Positions 36,025-45,538 are shown, counted from the first letter of the stretch. The stretch: DNA of 64,000 nt from Bacteroidia bacterium (GCA_030427865.1 JAUICK010000001.1:248001-312000); one strand, 5' to 3'. Made by a program: numbers and translations. Notes: generated by a model not told the origin, from the sequence alone.

Positions 36025-36135
36025 TAATACAAACTTAAAAGAAAACAATAACTTTTTATGAGTTTCTAATGGTTAACTTTAAAAAAGTTGTGTATTTTTA
36101 ATGAATATATAAACATTATTTTCAATCATTAATTG

Positions 36136-36165
36136 TTGAATATTAAACAATAATTAATAAATTTG
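36136..36165 (+). promoter_or_regulatory. Promoter of the glutaryl-CoA dehydrogenase-like gene
   Basis: TTG at 36136-36138, a 19-base spacer and TAAATTTG at 36158-36165, 22 bases before the ATG: a full match to the Bacteroidota consensus. Confidence 0.65.
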
Positions 36166-36187
36166 TTGAAATTTACACTTTTAAAAG

Positions 36188-37366
36188 ATGAAACCAGACT
36201 TATTTCAAGCTCCTGACTATTATAATTTAGACGATTTATTAACTGAAGAACACAAATTGGTTCGTGAAGCTGCCAGAGATTGGGTAAAACGTGATGTTTC
36301 TCCTATTATCGAAGAATATGCACAAAAAGCAGAGTTTCCAACACAAATTATTAATGGTTTGGCAGAAATTGGTGCTTTTGGTCCTTACATTCCTGAGGAA
36401 TATGGAGGAGCAGGTTTAGATCAGATTTCCTATGGATTAATTATGCAAGAAATAGAACGTGGAGATTCTGGAGTTCGTTCTACAGCTTCTGTACAATCTT
36501 CTTTGGTTATGTATCCTATTTTTAAATACGGAACAGAAGAACAGCGTAAAAAATATTTGCCAAAATTAGCTTCAGGAGAATGGATGGGTTGTTTTGGATT
36601 GACTGAACCAAATCACGGTTCTAATCCAGGAGGAATGGAAACCAAATTTAAAGATATGGGAGATCATTATCTTTTAAATGGTGCAAAAATGTGGATTTCT
36701 AATGCCCCTTTTGCGCAAGTGGCTGTTGTTTGGGCTAAAAATGAAGAAGGAAGAATTCATGGTTTACTTGTAGAACGTGGAATGGAAGGTTTTTCTACAC
36801 CAGAAACACATAATAAATGGTCTTTACGTGCATCATCTACTGGAGAATTAATTTTTGATAATGTAAAAGTACCTAAAGAGAATTTATTACCCAACAAATC
36901 TGGATTAGGAGCGCCTTTGGGTTGTTTAGATTCTGCACGTTTTGGAATTGCTTGGGGCGCAATTGGTGCTGCAATGGATTGTTATGACACAGCTTTACGT
37001 TATTGTAAAGAACGTGAACAATTTGGAAAACCTATTGGTCAGTTTCAACTACAACAGAAAAAATTAGCAGAAATGATTACCGAAATTACCAAAGCACAAT
37101 TATTGGCTTGGAGATTAGGAACATTAAGAAACGAAGGAAAAGCAACTTCTGCGCAAATTTCTATGGCAAAACGTAACAATGTAGAAATGGCAATAAAAAT
37201 TGCTAGAGAAGCAAGACAAATGTTAGGTGGAATGGGAATTACTGGCGAATATTCTATTATGCGTCATTCTATGAATTTAGAAAGTGTTATAACTTATGAA
37301 GGAACACATGATATACACCTATTAATTACTGGTTTAGATGTAACTGGGTTAAATGCCTTTAAATAA
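36188..37366 (+). CDS. Acyl-CoA dehydrogenase, glutaryl-CoA dehydrogenase-like
   Basis: A 392-residue FAD-dependent acyl-CoA dehydrogenase. It shows CFGLTEPNHGSNPGGM (FAD contact), WISNAPFAQVAVVWA, REQFGKPIGQFQLQQ, ARQMLGGMGITGEY and the catalytic base Glu 371 in TYEGTHDIH. The late Glu with THDIH and the whole C terminus match glutaryl-CoA dehydrogenases, which oxidise and decarboxylate glutaryl-CoA to crotonyl-CoA in lysine and tryptophan breakdown. It stands alone with its own promoter and terminator. A branched or short-chain acyl-CoA substrate cannot be excluded. Confidence 0.88.
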   Translation: MKPDLFQAPDYYNLDDLLTEEHKLVREAARDWVKRDVSPIIEEYAQKAEFPTQIINGLAEIGAFGPYIPEEYGGAGLDQISYGLIMQEIERGDSGVRSTASVQSSLVMYPIFKYGTEEQRKKYLPKLASGEWMGCFGLTEPNHGSNPGGMETKFKDMGDHYLLNGAKMWISNAPFAQVAVVWAKNEEGRIHGLLVERGMEGFSTPETHNKWSLRASSTGELIFDNVKVPKENLLPNKSGLGAPLGCLDSARFGIAWGAIGAAMDCYDTALRYCKEREQFGKPIGQFQLQQKKLAEMITEITKAQLLAWRLGTLRNEGKATSAQISMAKRNNVEMAIKIAREARQMLGGMGITGEYSIMRHSMNLESVITYEGTHDIHLLITGLDVTGLNAFK

Positions 37367-37389
37367 AAATCTTAACTTTTAAAACATTT

Positions 37390-37422
37390 AAAAACCATTG
37401 ATTTTAAGATTCAATGGTTTTT
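37390..37422 (+). terminator. Terminator of the acyl-CoA dehydrogenase gene
   Basis: A 12-bp perfect stem (37390-37401 with 37411-37422) around a 9-base loop ends in a T-rich run, 23 bases past the stop codon. Confidence 0.9.
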
Positions 37423-37505
37423 CTTTTTATTATTTCTTCTCAATCGTATTCGTAGATTCCTTTGATAATATGACATTTGACATGTTTTTTACTAAACTCT
37501 TGCTT

Positions 37506-37513
37506 TAGTTTTG
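37506..37513 (+). promoter_or_regulatory. -7 element for the PEP carboxykinase gene
   Basis: TAGTTTTG lies 36 bases before the ATG. The nearest upstream TTG is 26 bases away, longer than usual, so only the -7 part is convincing. Confidence 0.4.
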
Positions 37514-37549
37514 TTGTAGAAATTATTCTAATACAACAATTGAAACGCC

Positions 37550-40500
37550 ATGCAAGAATCAAGAAAAGACATTGTTCAGTTTATTAATTTACAGTTAGCC
37601 TCTCTAGGGCAACCTACTTTTAAAGATCTTGAAGGTAAATTTTTAGACCCAAAATTTGAAGAATTAACAACTGGGCTTATAAAAAGTTTACAAGAAAAAT
37701 CGAGGTTGTTGTCTAATCATCTTTCTCCAGTAGACAAAAGAATTCAGAATTTTATAGATGATTATTTACAAGAAATAAACATTAACAAACCTATTGTTTT
37801 ACCAAACAATACATTAATATTATCAAAAAAAGGACAAGCAAGAGAAGTTAGTTTACCACCAAATGGAGATTCTTTTAAAAGCAATTTAGTAACATCAAGC
37901 AGAGTAAAACAAGGTATTTTAAACAACCCTTTACATGATAAAAGAACAACAAAAGGTACATTTCATATTGTAGAAGGTAGTTTGCCTGTACCTTTAGATA
38001 AAAAAGAGGTTCCAAAAATTGTTTTTGCACATTTTTTAAATGCAGCTTTTAACCCTTCAGACGACTTAAAAGTGTTGCCATTTACGTCTAATCAAGAAGA
38101 CAAAGCAAAGGTTATGGTTTCTATGTTATTAAGACCAACCGTTTGCCCAGAAGTAAAAGGAGTTACACCAAAAAAATCTTTAGAAGTTCGTTTTTTTGTT
38201 CCTGGAAACTTAGTAAGTAATTTAGATTTTGTAGAGTCTATTTTTGGTAATGCTGGTGATCCAAATTTAGCACAAAACGATGCAGCTTTAGACACAGAAC
38301 ATTGGACAGGACATACAGGTTGTATTGTATTAGCGCCACAACTGCTAAAACTAAAAAAGAAAGAAGTAGGTTTACCTCATTTTGATGATGCTACAGAACG
38401 TCAGAAAAAAGACGGAATGTGTTGGAAAGATGAAAATGAGCTCTACAATGATGGTGGTGCTTTTAAAATTACCTGTAGAGATGAAAGAGGTGTTGTTATT
38501 ACTTTAATTGCAGACAATTATTATGGATATTCTAAAAAAGAAATAAAAACTCAAATTAGCTATTCTGCCAATTTATACGGGTTATTAGAAGAAGAACACG
38601 CAGGAGGGGCAATTGCATTTGCAAGACGTGTTATGGGAGATACTTTAGATGGTAGAGATTATTCTGAATTCCACAATTTTCAACATACTTTCGAAGATGT
38701 AAAACAATTGTTAGGAGATAGTATCGATGTAAAACCAGAAAACTATGCAATTGATAAAAAATATCCAAACATTGTCTATATTCCAGAATTCGCTTACGTA
38801 AACATTAATACAAATAGCATAACTTGGATGCACAATAGTAGAGAACAAAAACTTACATTGTCTCCACATAAAACCTATGTTCATCCTACTGGAAACAAAT
38901 TTAAACTTGAAAAACATAAATCTGTTAATCTTTGGAGAATTATAGACACATTTGCAGAAGGTGTATTTTGCCATAAACCTTGTACAGTTTCTGGTGGTGG
39001 AAAATCTGAAATTTCAAAATCGATGCAAAATGCAATTACATATAGCAATTTTAACATCATAGATATTGAAGAAGATTTTAAAAAAGCCGATGAAATTATT
39101 GAGTTTAATTACTCTACACGTTGGAAAGTTAAAGACCCAAACAGACCAAAGTCAAGATCGTTTTTAAGCGAAAAACGCTCTTTAAGTTCTGCTGTAAAAT
39201 TACTAATACCCTCAGCTGAAAATTCTGATGAATACAATGAATTCTTAAAAAACATTCCTGTTCACATCCGTTCTTTAGTTTTGTTTGTAAAACGTTTGTA
39301 TAGACAAGCACACGGAAATTTAAACTGGAAAGAATACATGTCTGTTGAAATTATCAACGGAAAAAAAGGAACAGGTTTAATGCACAACAATACACCTGTA
39401 ATTGGTAGTTATGTACGAATTGGATTTAATGAAAAAGGAAACTGGATGTTAAACAAATTGCGTTCAGATTTCTCTCCATGTGAAAAAATTCAAACAGAAG
39501 ATGATATTTCTGCATCTATAACTTTGCCAAGAGAGCAATTATCAAACTTAAATCCTGAGTTTCCAAACAAAAGTTTAAAGGTCTTAACCAATTGTGAAGC
39601 ACATTTATTTCAAAGACCAGATGAAGCTGTAGTTAGAGGTTATGATAAAGGCGCAGAATTAGATTTAGTAACAGATGGTCGTTTTTTAACCAATTACGAA
39701 TTATTAAGAAAAGAAGATGCTATTGCTTTATATGAAGATACCATCAACTTTGATAAATACACAAAACCAGTACAAGATTTTATAGAAAGTATTGTAAAAA
39801 GTGATAAAGAAGAAGAATTTTTTGTAGTGCCATCGCATACAAGAATTGTAAACGGAGAGCCCACTAAAAACCCTCGTTATTTAGAACCAAACCGTTTTGT
39901 AAACGAAACTGAAGCTTCTTATTTAGCTGATGTTGGAGTGCGTTTGGTAAGAAAAATTAAACAAAACGAACCTTTAAATCATGTTGTAAATGCAGTATTA
40001 CCAGGAAGAAGAAACAATCCTGTAGACAAAGCTGCTGGTATTAGACCTTTAGCGGTTTACAATCCAATTCATTATCAAGAAACCCCAGAATTATTTATGG
40101 ACTTTATCTGTAGTTTAACCGGTAAATCTCCATCTACCACAGGGGCTGGTTCTGAAGGAGCGCTAACAAAAGCACCATTTAATATGCTAACGCCTACAAC
40201 CGATTTAAATAATGCTTTGTTATCTCATATTTTAACAGAATCTAATGGATTTAGTACAGCAGCTGGTTATGTTGGTGCAGAAAATAAAATAGACCATGAT
40301 GTGAGTTTATTAATTCCAGAAATTTGGGCAAGATTAGAACCAATAGATAGAGACCCTAAAGCTTTAATAGCCAATGGTTCTTTAGAAAAAATTGATGATT
40401 TTGAATACGAGGGAGAGAAAATTTTAGCAAGCAGATTAGGATATAGAATTACCAAAACATTCTCTTACAGATGTATGAACAGAATTTTTGACGAACCCAA

Positions 40501-40993
40501 CGCTGTTTTTAGCGAAAGAATGTTAAAACCCGAATTACAAGGTTTGGATGATTATGTAGATGGAATTAAAAACATCTGTGAAGCACAACAAAAAGTAGCA
40601 TTAAACTACTTTGAAGACGGCAGTATAGATGCAGCTATTCCTCCTTTACAAATTCTATTGCATATTATGGCTTACGGAAATTATGAAGGAAAAGACATTA
40701 GCAATCCTGAATTACGTAAGTATTTTGATAGAGATTATGTTATAAATAGCGATTGGTATAAAGAACGTTTAAAATTAAAACAAGAAAAAGATATTGCTTT
40801 TTATAAAAAACAAATAGACTATTTACAAAGTTTTATCGCAAATTCTGATAATAATAAATTAGTTATCGAAATGAACCTTAAAGATCGTTTAACTAAAGTT
40901 CAAGAGCTTTATAAAGAAGCGAATTCTAAAAAATATTTAGAAAGTTTAAACGGAACTATTGGTGCAGATCCATTATGTAAAAAATATGTATAG
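37550..40993 (+). CDS. Pyrophosphate-type phosphoenolpyruvate carboxykinase
   Basis: A 1147-residue soluble protein matching the large PPi-dependent PEPCK family known from Propionibacterium and Entamoeba, which interconverts oxaloacetate plus PPi with PEP, CO2 and phosphate. It is unrelated in length to ATP- or GTP-PEPCK (about 530-620 residues). Family-specific blocks seen include IFGNAGDP near 231, HTGCIVLAP, DNYYGYSKKE near 322 followed by TQISYSANL and EEEHAGGA, CHKP then GGGKSEISKS near 481, RGYDKGAELDL, and TGKSPSTTGAGSEGALTK near 857. Residues around GGGKSE and the KSPSTTGAGSEG loop are likely phosphate and substrate binding. It is monocistronic. The role would be anaplerotic CO2 fixation or PEP formation using PPi. 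Assignment rests on remembered family sequences, not a search. Confidence 0.87.
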   Translation: MQESRKDIVQFINLQLASLGQPTFKDLEGKFLDPKFEELTTGLIKSLQEKSRLLSNHLSPVDKRIQNFIDDYLQEININKPIVLPNNTLILSKKGQAREVSLPPNGDSFKSNLVTSSRVKQGILNNPLHDKRTTKGTFHIVEGSLPVPLDKKEVPKIVFAHFLNAAFNPSDDLKVLPFTSNQEDKAKVMVSMLLRPTVCPEVKGVTPKKSLEVRFFVPGNLVSNLDFVESIFGNAGDPNLAQNDAALDTEHWTGHTGCIVLAPQLLKLKKKEVGLPHFDDATERQKKDGMCWKDENELYNDGGAFKITCRDERGVVITLIADNYYGYSKKEIKTQISYSANLYGLLEEEHAGGAIAFARRVMGDTLDGRDYSEFHNFQHTFEDVKQLLGDSIDVKPENYAIDKKYPNIVYIPEFAYVNINTNSITWMHNSREQKLTLSPHKTYVHPTGNKFKLEKHKSVNLWRIIDTFAEGVFCHKPCTVSGGGKSEISKSMQNAITYSNFNIIDIEEDFKKADEIIEFNYSTRWKVKDPNRPKSRSFLSEKRSLSSAVKLLIPSAENSDEYNEFLKNIPVHIRSLVLFVKRLYRQAHGNLNWKEYMSVEIINGKKGTGLMHNNTPVIGSYVRIGFNEKGNWMLNKLRSDFSPCEKIQTEDDISASITLPREQLSNLNPEFPNKSLKVLTNCEAHLFQRPDEAVVRGYDKGAELDLVTDGRFLTNYELLRKEDAIALYEDTINFDKYTKPVQDFIESIVKSDKEEEFFVVPSHTRIVNGEPTKNPRYLEPNRFVNETEASYLADVGVRLVRKIKQNEPLNHVVNAVLPGRRNNPVDKAAGIRPLAVYNPIHYQETPELFMDFICSLTGKSPSTTGAGSEGALTKAPFNMLTPTTDLNNALLSHILTESNGFSTAAGYVGAENKIDHDVSLLIPEIWARLEPIDRDPKALIANGSLEKIDDFEYEGEKILASRLGYRITKTFSYRCMNRIFDEPNAVFSERMLKPELQGLDDYVDGIKNICEAQQKVALNYFEDGSIDAAIPPLQILLHIMAYGNYEGKDISNPELRKYFDRDYVINSDWYKERLKLKQEKDIAFYKKQIDYLQSFIANSDNNKLVIEMNLKDRLTKVQELYKEANSKKYLESLNGTIGADPLCKKYV

Positions 40994-41001
40994 TATTTGA
41001 A

Positions 41002-41139
41002 TTAAGACGCTGCTTTTAGCAGAATATTGGGGCATCGCTTACAGTTGATGCCCTTTTTTTTATACTTATTACAACACTTACTTTTAGGTTTTATACAGTT
41101 AGAAGAACAAACACTATCGCAAACAGAAATATTTGACAT
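41002..41139 (-). CDS. Small cysteine-rich protein, 45 residues
   Basis: A 45-residue gene that short-ORF cut-offs miss. The product starts MSNISVCDSVCSSNC and continues with KCCNKYKKKG and CKRCP; seven Cys are at 7, 11, 15, 22, 23, 33 and 36. The CC-x-KYKKKG-x2-CK-x-CP pattern recurs, from memory, in small Flavobacterial proteins and suggests metal binding (zinc or an iron-sulphur site). A good -7 element lies 57 bases upstream of the ATG. There is no signal peptide. The terminator hairpin of the convergent PEP carboxykinase gene lies inside this coding region on the other strand. No function is assigned. Confidence 0.7.
   Translation of the reverse strand: MSNISVCDSVCSSNCIKPKSKCCNKYKKKGINCKRCPNILLKAAS
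41030..41061 (+). terminator. Terminator of the PEP carboxykinase gene, inside an opposing small gene
   Basis: GGGCATC (41030-41036) pairs with GATGCCC (41047-41053), followed by eight T. The same bases encode part of the 45-residue cysteine-rich protein on the minus strand, where the T run becomes its lysine codons. Confidence 0.85.
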
Positions 41140-41195
41140 AGCTATAGTTGGCTTATTTTGAGTATAAAAAACAATCATATTAACAAAATATGTTG

Positions 41196-41203
41196 CAAAT
41201 ATA
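41196..41203 (-). promoter_or_regulatory. -7 element for the small cysteine-rich gene
   Basis: On the minus strand TATATTTG followed by CAAC, a perfect -7 box, giving a leader of about 50 bases before the ATG at 41139. Confidence 0.5.
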
Positions 41204-41236
41204 AATGTTTATTTAGAATAAATAAAAATAATAAAA

Positions 41237-41815
41237 CTATTTTTTAATCAACTTAATAAACAATTCTCTCCCTTTTCTATTTTTAGAAGAATTGTAACAA
41301 GGTTCAAAAATTTCTAAATTAAAATAGGGGTTAAAATAATTGATATATTCCTCTTTGTTTCCACCAAAGGGTTTATCTTTATTTAGTGGCACATTAAATA
41401 ACACGCCTACTAATTTTCCTTTTTTATTAAGAATATCATTCATTTTTAAGGCATATTTTTCTCTTAAAATTGGATTAATTGCACAGAAAAATGTTTGCTC
41501 TATCGCCAAATCAAAAGTAGTAGTTATATCAAAAAAATCACCTAAAATTAATTGCGATTTTGGAAAGTTTGGAACTCTAACTTTTATATTATTTAATGCT
41601 GTTTCAGAAAAATCAACAACATAAACATTTTTAAATCCTTGTTTAAAAAGATATTCGGCTTCATAAGAATTTCCTCCACCTGGAATCAAAATATTTACAT
41701 TTTTGTCTTTCAATTGGTCAAAATACATCTTTAAAGGTGCTGAAACTTTACCCAAATCCCAACCAATATCTTTATTTATATAGCGATTATCCCAAGCTTT
41801 TTCAGATAAATTCAT
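41237..41815 (-). CDS. TPMT-family SAM-dependent methyltransferase
   Basis: A 192-residue methyltransferase of the thiopurine S-methyltransferase (TPMT) type. Family features are WDNRYINKDIGWDLG near the N terminus, motif I ILIPGGGNSYEAEYL, the acidic VYVVDFSETAL and FDLAIEQTFFCAI. Substrates of bacterial members include thiols, selenium or halide compounds; none can be singled out here. It is a single gene, divergent from nadA, with the shared promoter region 41816-41919 between. Confidence 0.85.
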   Translation of the reverse strand: MNLSEKAWDNRYINKDIGWDLGKVSAPLKMYFDQLKDKNVNILIPGGGNSYEAEYLFKQGFKNVYVVDFSETALNNIKVRVPNFPKSQLILGDFFDITTTFDLAIEQTFFCAINPILREKYALKMNDILNKKGKLVGVLFNVPLNKDKPFGGNKEEYINYFNPYFNLEIFEPCYNSSKNRKGRELFIKLIKK

Positions 41816-41884
41816 TTTTTATTCATTAAAATTAACAATTTGATAGAATGACTTTTATCATTTCCCTACCAAAAAAATAGGAAT

Positions 41885-41892
41885 TATATTTG
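41885..41892 (+). promoter_or_regulatory. -7 element for nadA-nadB
   Basis: TATATTTG followed by CAG lies 27 bases before the nadA ATG. No clear -33 TTG at the usual distance and no operator palindrome were seen. Confidence 0.5.
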
Positions 41893-41919
41893 CAGTTCAG
41901 TCCAAAATAAATACTTTTT

Positions 41920-42915
41920 ATGGAAACTTTAAACACTGCAAAAGAAAAACTTACAGAAAAAGGGTTTTTAGATATTGAAACTCCAAACATTAATTATGTT
42001 GAAGAAATTCTGAGGTTAAAAAAGGAGAAAAATGCAGTACTTTTAGCACACTATTATCAAATTGATGAAATTCAAGAAATTGCCGATTTTGTTGGCGATA
42101 GTTTAGCTTTAGCACAACAGGCTGCTAAAACAGAAGCTGATATCATTGTGTTTGCTGGTGTACATTTTATGGCAGAAACTGCTAAAATTTTAAATCCAAC
42201 TAAAAAAGTATTATTACCAGATTTGTTAGCGGGTTGTTCTTTAGCAGATTCTTGTCCGCCAGAAAAATTTTCTGAATTTAAAAAGAAGCACCCAAATCAT
42301 AAAGTGGTTACCTATATCAACTGTTCTGCAGAAATAAAAGCGTTAAGTGATATTGTTTGTACCTCTTCTAATGCTAAAAAAATAATTGACTCTTTTCCTG
42401 AAAATCAACCTATTATTTTTGCTCCAGATAGAAATTTAGGTGATTATTTGAACAAAGAAACGGGTAGAGAGATGTTACTTTGGGATGGAGCTTGTATGGT
42501 TCACGAAGCATTTTCTATGGAAAAATTGATTGATTTGTACCAAGAACATCCAGATGCAGAATTAATTGCGCATCCAGAATCAGAAGCACATATGCTTAAA
42601 GTTGCCAAATATATTGGCTCTACTTCTGGGTTATTAAATCACGTAAAAAACAGTAGAAAAGAGAAGTTTATTGTTGCTACTGAAGCAGGAATTTTGTTTC
42701 AAATGATGCAAGAAAATCCAGATAAAACTATCATTCCTGCGCCTGCAAAAGAAGACAATACTTGTGCTTGCAGCGAATGTGCTTATATGAAAATGAATAC
42801 TTTAAAAAAGCTATATTTATGCTTAAAGTATGAATTACCAGACATTGAAGTTGATGCGGAATTATGTAAAAAAGCAATTGTACCTATCAACAGAATGTTA
42901 GCACTATCTAAATAG
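41920..42915 (+). CDS. nadA: Quinolinate synthase
   Basis: A 331-residue iron-sulphur enzyme that condenses iminoaspartate with dihydroxyacetone phosphate to quinolinate for NAD synthesis. Recognisable are [34 protein letters not shown], the three cluster-ligating Cys regions ([20 protein letters not shown] and CACSECAYM), and AHPESEAHM. It is followed by nadB after 3 bases, so the two successive enzymes are co-expressed. nadC is not in the window. Confidence 0.97.
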   Translation: METLNTAKEKLTEKGFLDIETPNINYVEEILRLKKEKNAVLLAHYYQIDEIQEIADFVGDSLALAQQAAKTEADIIVFAGVHFMAETAKILNPTKKVLLPDLLAGCSLADSCPPEKFSEFKKKHPNHKVVTYINCSAEIKALSDIVCTSSNAKKIIDSFPENQPIIFAPDRNLGDYLNKETGREMLLWDGACMVHEAFSMEKLIDLYQEHPDAELIAHPESEAHMLKVAKYIGSTSGLLNHVKNSRKEKFIVATEAGILFQMMQENPDKTIIPAPAKEDNTCACSECAYMKMNTLKKLYLCLKYELPDIEVDAELCKKAIVPINRMLALSK

Positions 42916-42918
42916 TTT

Positions 42919-44511
42919 ATGCAACCTGAAACAAAAATAACGACTACAGATTTTTTAGTCATTGGCTCTGGAATTGCAGGCTTAACTTTTGCCTTAAAAA
43001 CAGCTACAAAGTTTAGCAATGCAAAAATTACCATTATTACTAAAGATGAACAAAGTGAATCTAACACCAAGTATGCACAAGGTGGAATTGCTTCTGTTTA
43101 TGATAAAACTGTAGATAGTTTTGAGCAACATATTGAAGACACTTTAATTGCTGGTGATGGTTTGTGTGATGAAGAAGTGGTGAGAATGGTTGTAGAAAGT
43201 GCTCCTGATAGATTACAAGAATTAATTGAATGGGGCACAAAGTTTGATAAAAATAAAGAAGGTAAATACGATTTAGGACGCGAAGGTGGTCATTCTCAAA
43301 ATAGAATTTTGCATCATACAGATATTACTGGAGCAGAAATAGAACGTGCTTTATTGGCACAAGTAAATGCCTTACCAAATATTAATTTTTTAACGCATCA
43401 TTATGCTATTGACTTGATTACAGAACATCAAGTAAAGCAAAAAAGAACCAAAAGAAACAGTAAAATTTCTTGTTTTGGCGCTTATATTTTAGACGTAAAA
43501 ACATCTAAAGTAAAAACTTTTGTAAGTAAGTTTACCATTTTAGCTTCTGGTGGAAATGGGCAAGTTTATGAAACTACAACTAACCCTGTGGTTGCTACTG
43601 GAGACGGAATTGGAATAGCCTATAGAGCCAAAGCAGAAATTTCTGAAATGGAATTTATTCAATTTCACCCTACAGCGTTGTATAACCCTGGAGAATATCC
43701 AGCATTTTTAATTTCTGAAGCTGTTAGAGGTTTTGGTGCTAAATTAAGAGATTACAATGGCAATTTCTTTATGCATAATTACGATGTACGAGAAGAATTG
43801 GCTTCAAGAGATATTGTTGCAAGAGCGATTGATAATGAATTAAAAAAGAGCGGAAAACCACACTTATATTTAGATTGTACGCTTTTAGATATGGAAAAGT
43901 TTACAGCGCATTTTCCAAATATCACTAAAAAATGTCAATCTTTAAACATAGATGTTTCTAAAGATTACATTCCAGTTGTGCCTGCATCTCATTACATTTG
44001 TGGTGGTGTAAATGTGAATAAAAAAGCAAAAACCTCTATCAAAAAATTATATGCTTGTGGAGAGGTTACAAGAACTGGTTTGCATGGAGGAAATAGATTG
44101 GCTTCTAACTCTTTATTAGAAGGCTTAGTCTATGCACATAGTGCTTTTGAAAACATTTCTAAAAAGTTTGATAAGGCAAAATTCCCAGAGAATGTTCCTG
44201 CTTGGAATGATAGTGGTGTCATAAAAAATATGGAGAAAATTTTAATTACTCACGATAGAAATGAGGTAAAAACCATTATGACCAATTATGTAGGAATTGT
44301 ACGTTCTAACGAGCGTTTACAACGTGCAGAAAAACGTTTACGTGTTTTGTATGAAGACAATAAACGTTTATATGATCACTCAGAACTTTCTGTTGATTTA
44401 TGTGAATTAAGAAACTTAATTACAACTGCATATTTAATTACTCAGTTTTCTAAAAAAAGAACAACCAATTGTGGTGGTTTTTATAGTTTAGATTGTATTA
44501 GAACTACGTAG
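42919..44511 (+). CDS. nadB: L-aspartate oxidase
   Basis: A 530-residue flavoprotein that oxidises L-aspartate to iminoaspartate, the substrate of NadA. It has the FAD-binding VIGSGIAGLTFALK, KYAQGGIASVYD, REGGHSQNRILHHTD, EFIQFHPTALY, SEAVRGFGAKL and YACGEVTRTGLHGGNRLASN, all of the succinate dehydrogenase/fumarate reductase flavoprotein family in its NadB form. The C-terminal helical region follows. Its stop overlaps the convergent thioredoxin gene by 8 bases. Confidence 0.97.
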   Translation: MQPETKITTTDFLVIGSGIAGLTFALKTATKFSNAKITIITKDEQSESNTKYAQGGIASVYDKTVDSFEQHIEDTLIAGDGLCDEEVVRMVVESAPDRLQELIEWGTKFDKNKEGKYDLGREGGHSQNRILHHTDITGAEIERALLAQVNALPNINFLTHHYAIDLITEHQVKQKRTKRNSKISCFGAYILDVKTSKVKTFVSKFTILASGGNGQVYETTTNPVVATGDGIGIAYRAKAEISEMEFIQFHPTALYNPGEYPAFLISEAVRGFGAKLRDYNGNFFMHNYDVREELASRDIVARAIDNELKKSGKPHLYLDCTLLDMEKFTAHFPNITKKCQSLNIDVSKDYIPVVPASHYICGGVNVNKKAKTSIKKLYACGEVTRTGLHGGNRLASNSLLEGLVYAHSAFENISKKFDKAKFPENVPAWNDSGVIKNMEKILITHDRNEVKTIMTNYVGIVRSNERLQRAEKRLRVLYEDNKRLYDHSELSVDLCELRNLITTAYLITQFSKKRTTNCGGFYSLDCIRTT

Positions 44512-44791
44512 AAAGTATCGTTATTAAGTCTCTTTTAGAAACTAATCCTGCTTGTTTCCAGACTTGTTTTCCGTTTTTATATAGCACAAATGTTGGCACT
44601 CCTCTTACCTGAAACTTACTGGCTAATGCTTGGTTTTTATCAACATCAATTTTAATAATTGTTACTTTTTCACCCAACTCATCTTTTACTTGTTTTAAAA
44701 TAGGAGCCATTGTTTGGCAAGGTCCACACCAAGTAGCATAAAAGTCTACCAAAACTGGTTTATCTTGATTTATAATTTCTGTAAAATTCAT
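44504..44791 (-). CDS. trxA: Thioredoxin
   Basis: A short thioredoxin of 95 residues with the active site ATWCGPC (Cys 22 and Cys 25) and the cis-Pro in VRGVPTFVLYKNGK. It lacks a signal peptide, so it works in the cytoplasm as a disulphide reductant. It is about 10 residues shorter at the N terminus than E. coli TrxA, which is common for small thioredoxins. Transcribed just downstream of the Crp/Fnr-type gene, with a 54-base gap. Confidence 0.93.
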   Translation of the reverse strand: MNFTEIINQDKPVLVDFYATWCGPCQTMAPILKQVKDELGEKVTIIKIDVDKNQALASKFQVRGVPTFVLYKNGKQVWKQAGLVSKRDLITILST

Positions 44792-44845
44792 ATATTTTTT
44801 TCTTTAAGAACATCAAAAGTAATACCAAAAAAGAGAAGATGTCAG

Positions 44846-45490
44846 TTATACCAATTCTATCACTTTTATACTATTTCTAAACAATTGAATTTTCTGTTCG
44901 TTTTCCAACTTTTTTAGCAAGCGAGAAATCACCACTCTTGACGTATGTAAATCTTCTGCAATTTGTTGATGTGTGATGGAAATTACGTCATTATGATTCA
45001 CCATAGCTTTGTCTTTTAAGTATTTAAACAAGCGTTCATCCATTTTTAAAAAAGCAATCGTATCTACGGCCTCTAAAAGTTCATCCATTCTATTATGGTA
45101 ACTCTGTAAAATAAAAGCTTGCCAAGAATTGTATTTTCCTAACCATTCTCCCATTTTCTCTTTTGGAACCATCATTAAAGTAACATCTGTTTCAGCAACT
45201 GCTCTAATTTTACTTTTGGTTTCTCCTAAACAGCAAGATAAGGTCATTGCGCAAGTGTCACCTTTTTCTAAATAATATAAGACCAATCCTTCTCCATTTT
45301 GATCTTCTCTTAATATTTTTATAGCACCATTTAATAATAAGGGCATAAATTTAATATATTCTCCTATCTCTATAATAACATCGTTTTGAGGTATAGTTTT
45401 AGAAATACCAATTTCTTTTATTTCAGATAATAAATCATCTTCAAACAAATAACCAAAATTGGATGATAAGTTACTTTCTACTGTAGTCAT
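44846..45490 (-). CDS. Crp/Fnr-family transcriptional regulator
   Basis: A 214-residue regulator: an N-terminal cyclic-nucleotide-binding-like jelly roll (about 20-135, IIEIGEYIKFMPLLLNGAIKI, DTCAMTL) and a C-terminal helix-turn-helix (ITHQQIAEDLHTSRVVISRLLKKLE). It lacks the clustered N-terminal Cys of Fnr, so it does not look like an iron-sulphur oxygen sensor; two Cys in AMTLSCCLGE are notable. The cNMP phosphate-binding Arg signature is not clear. Located upstream of thioredoxin, so a redox or stress role is possible but inferred. Confidence 0.88.
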   Translation of the reverse strand: MTTVESNLSSNFGYLFEDDLLSEIKEIGISKTIPQNDVIIEIGEYIKFMPLLLNGAIKILREDQNGEGLVLYYLEKGDTCAMTLSCCLGETKSKIRAVAETDVTLMMVPKEKMGEWLGKYNSWQAFILQSYHNRMDELLEAVDTIAFLKMDERLFKYLKDKAMVNHNDVISITHQQIAEDLHTSRVVISRLLKKLENEQKIQLFRNSIKVIELV

Positions 45491-45538
45491 AAAATAAATT
45501 TATTGTATAAATTTAGTAAATAGAAATTAAAAGAACTA

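Noticed and set aside
35635-36048. Longer rnpA beginning at the TTG at 36048
   Set aside because: The extra eight residues are hydrophobic and unlike RnpA; the ATG at 36024 gives the normal family start.
42783-43070. Minus-strand open frame of 95 codons across nadA/nadB
   Set aside because: It is antisense to two solidly identified genes and shows no recognisable domain or start signal.
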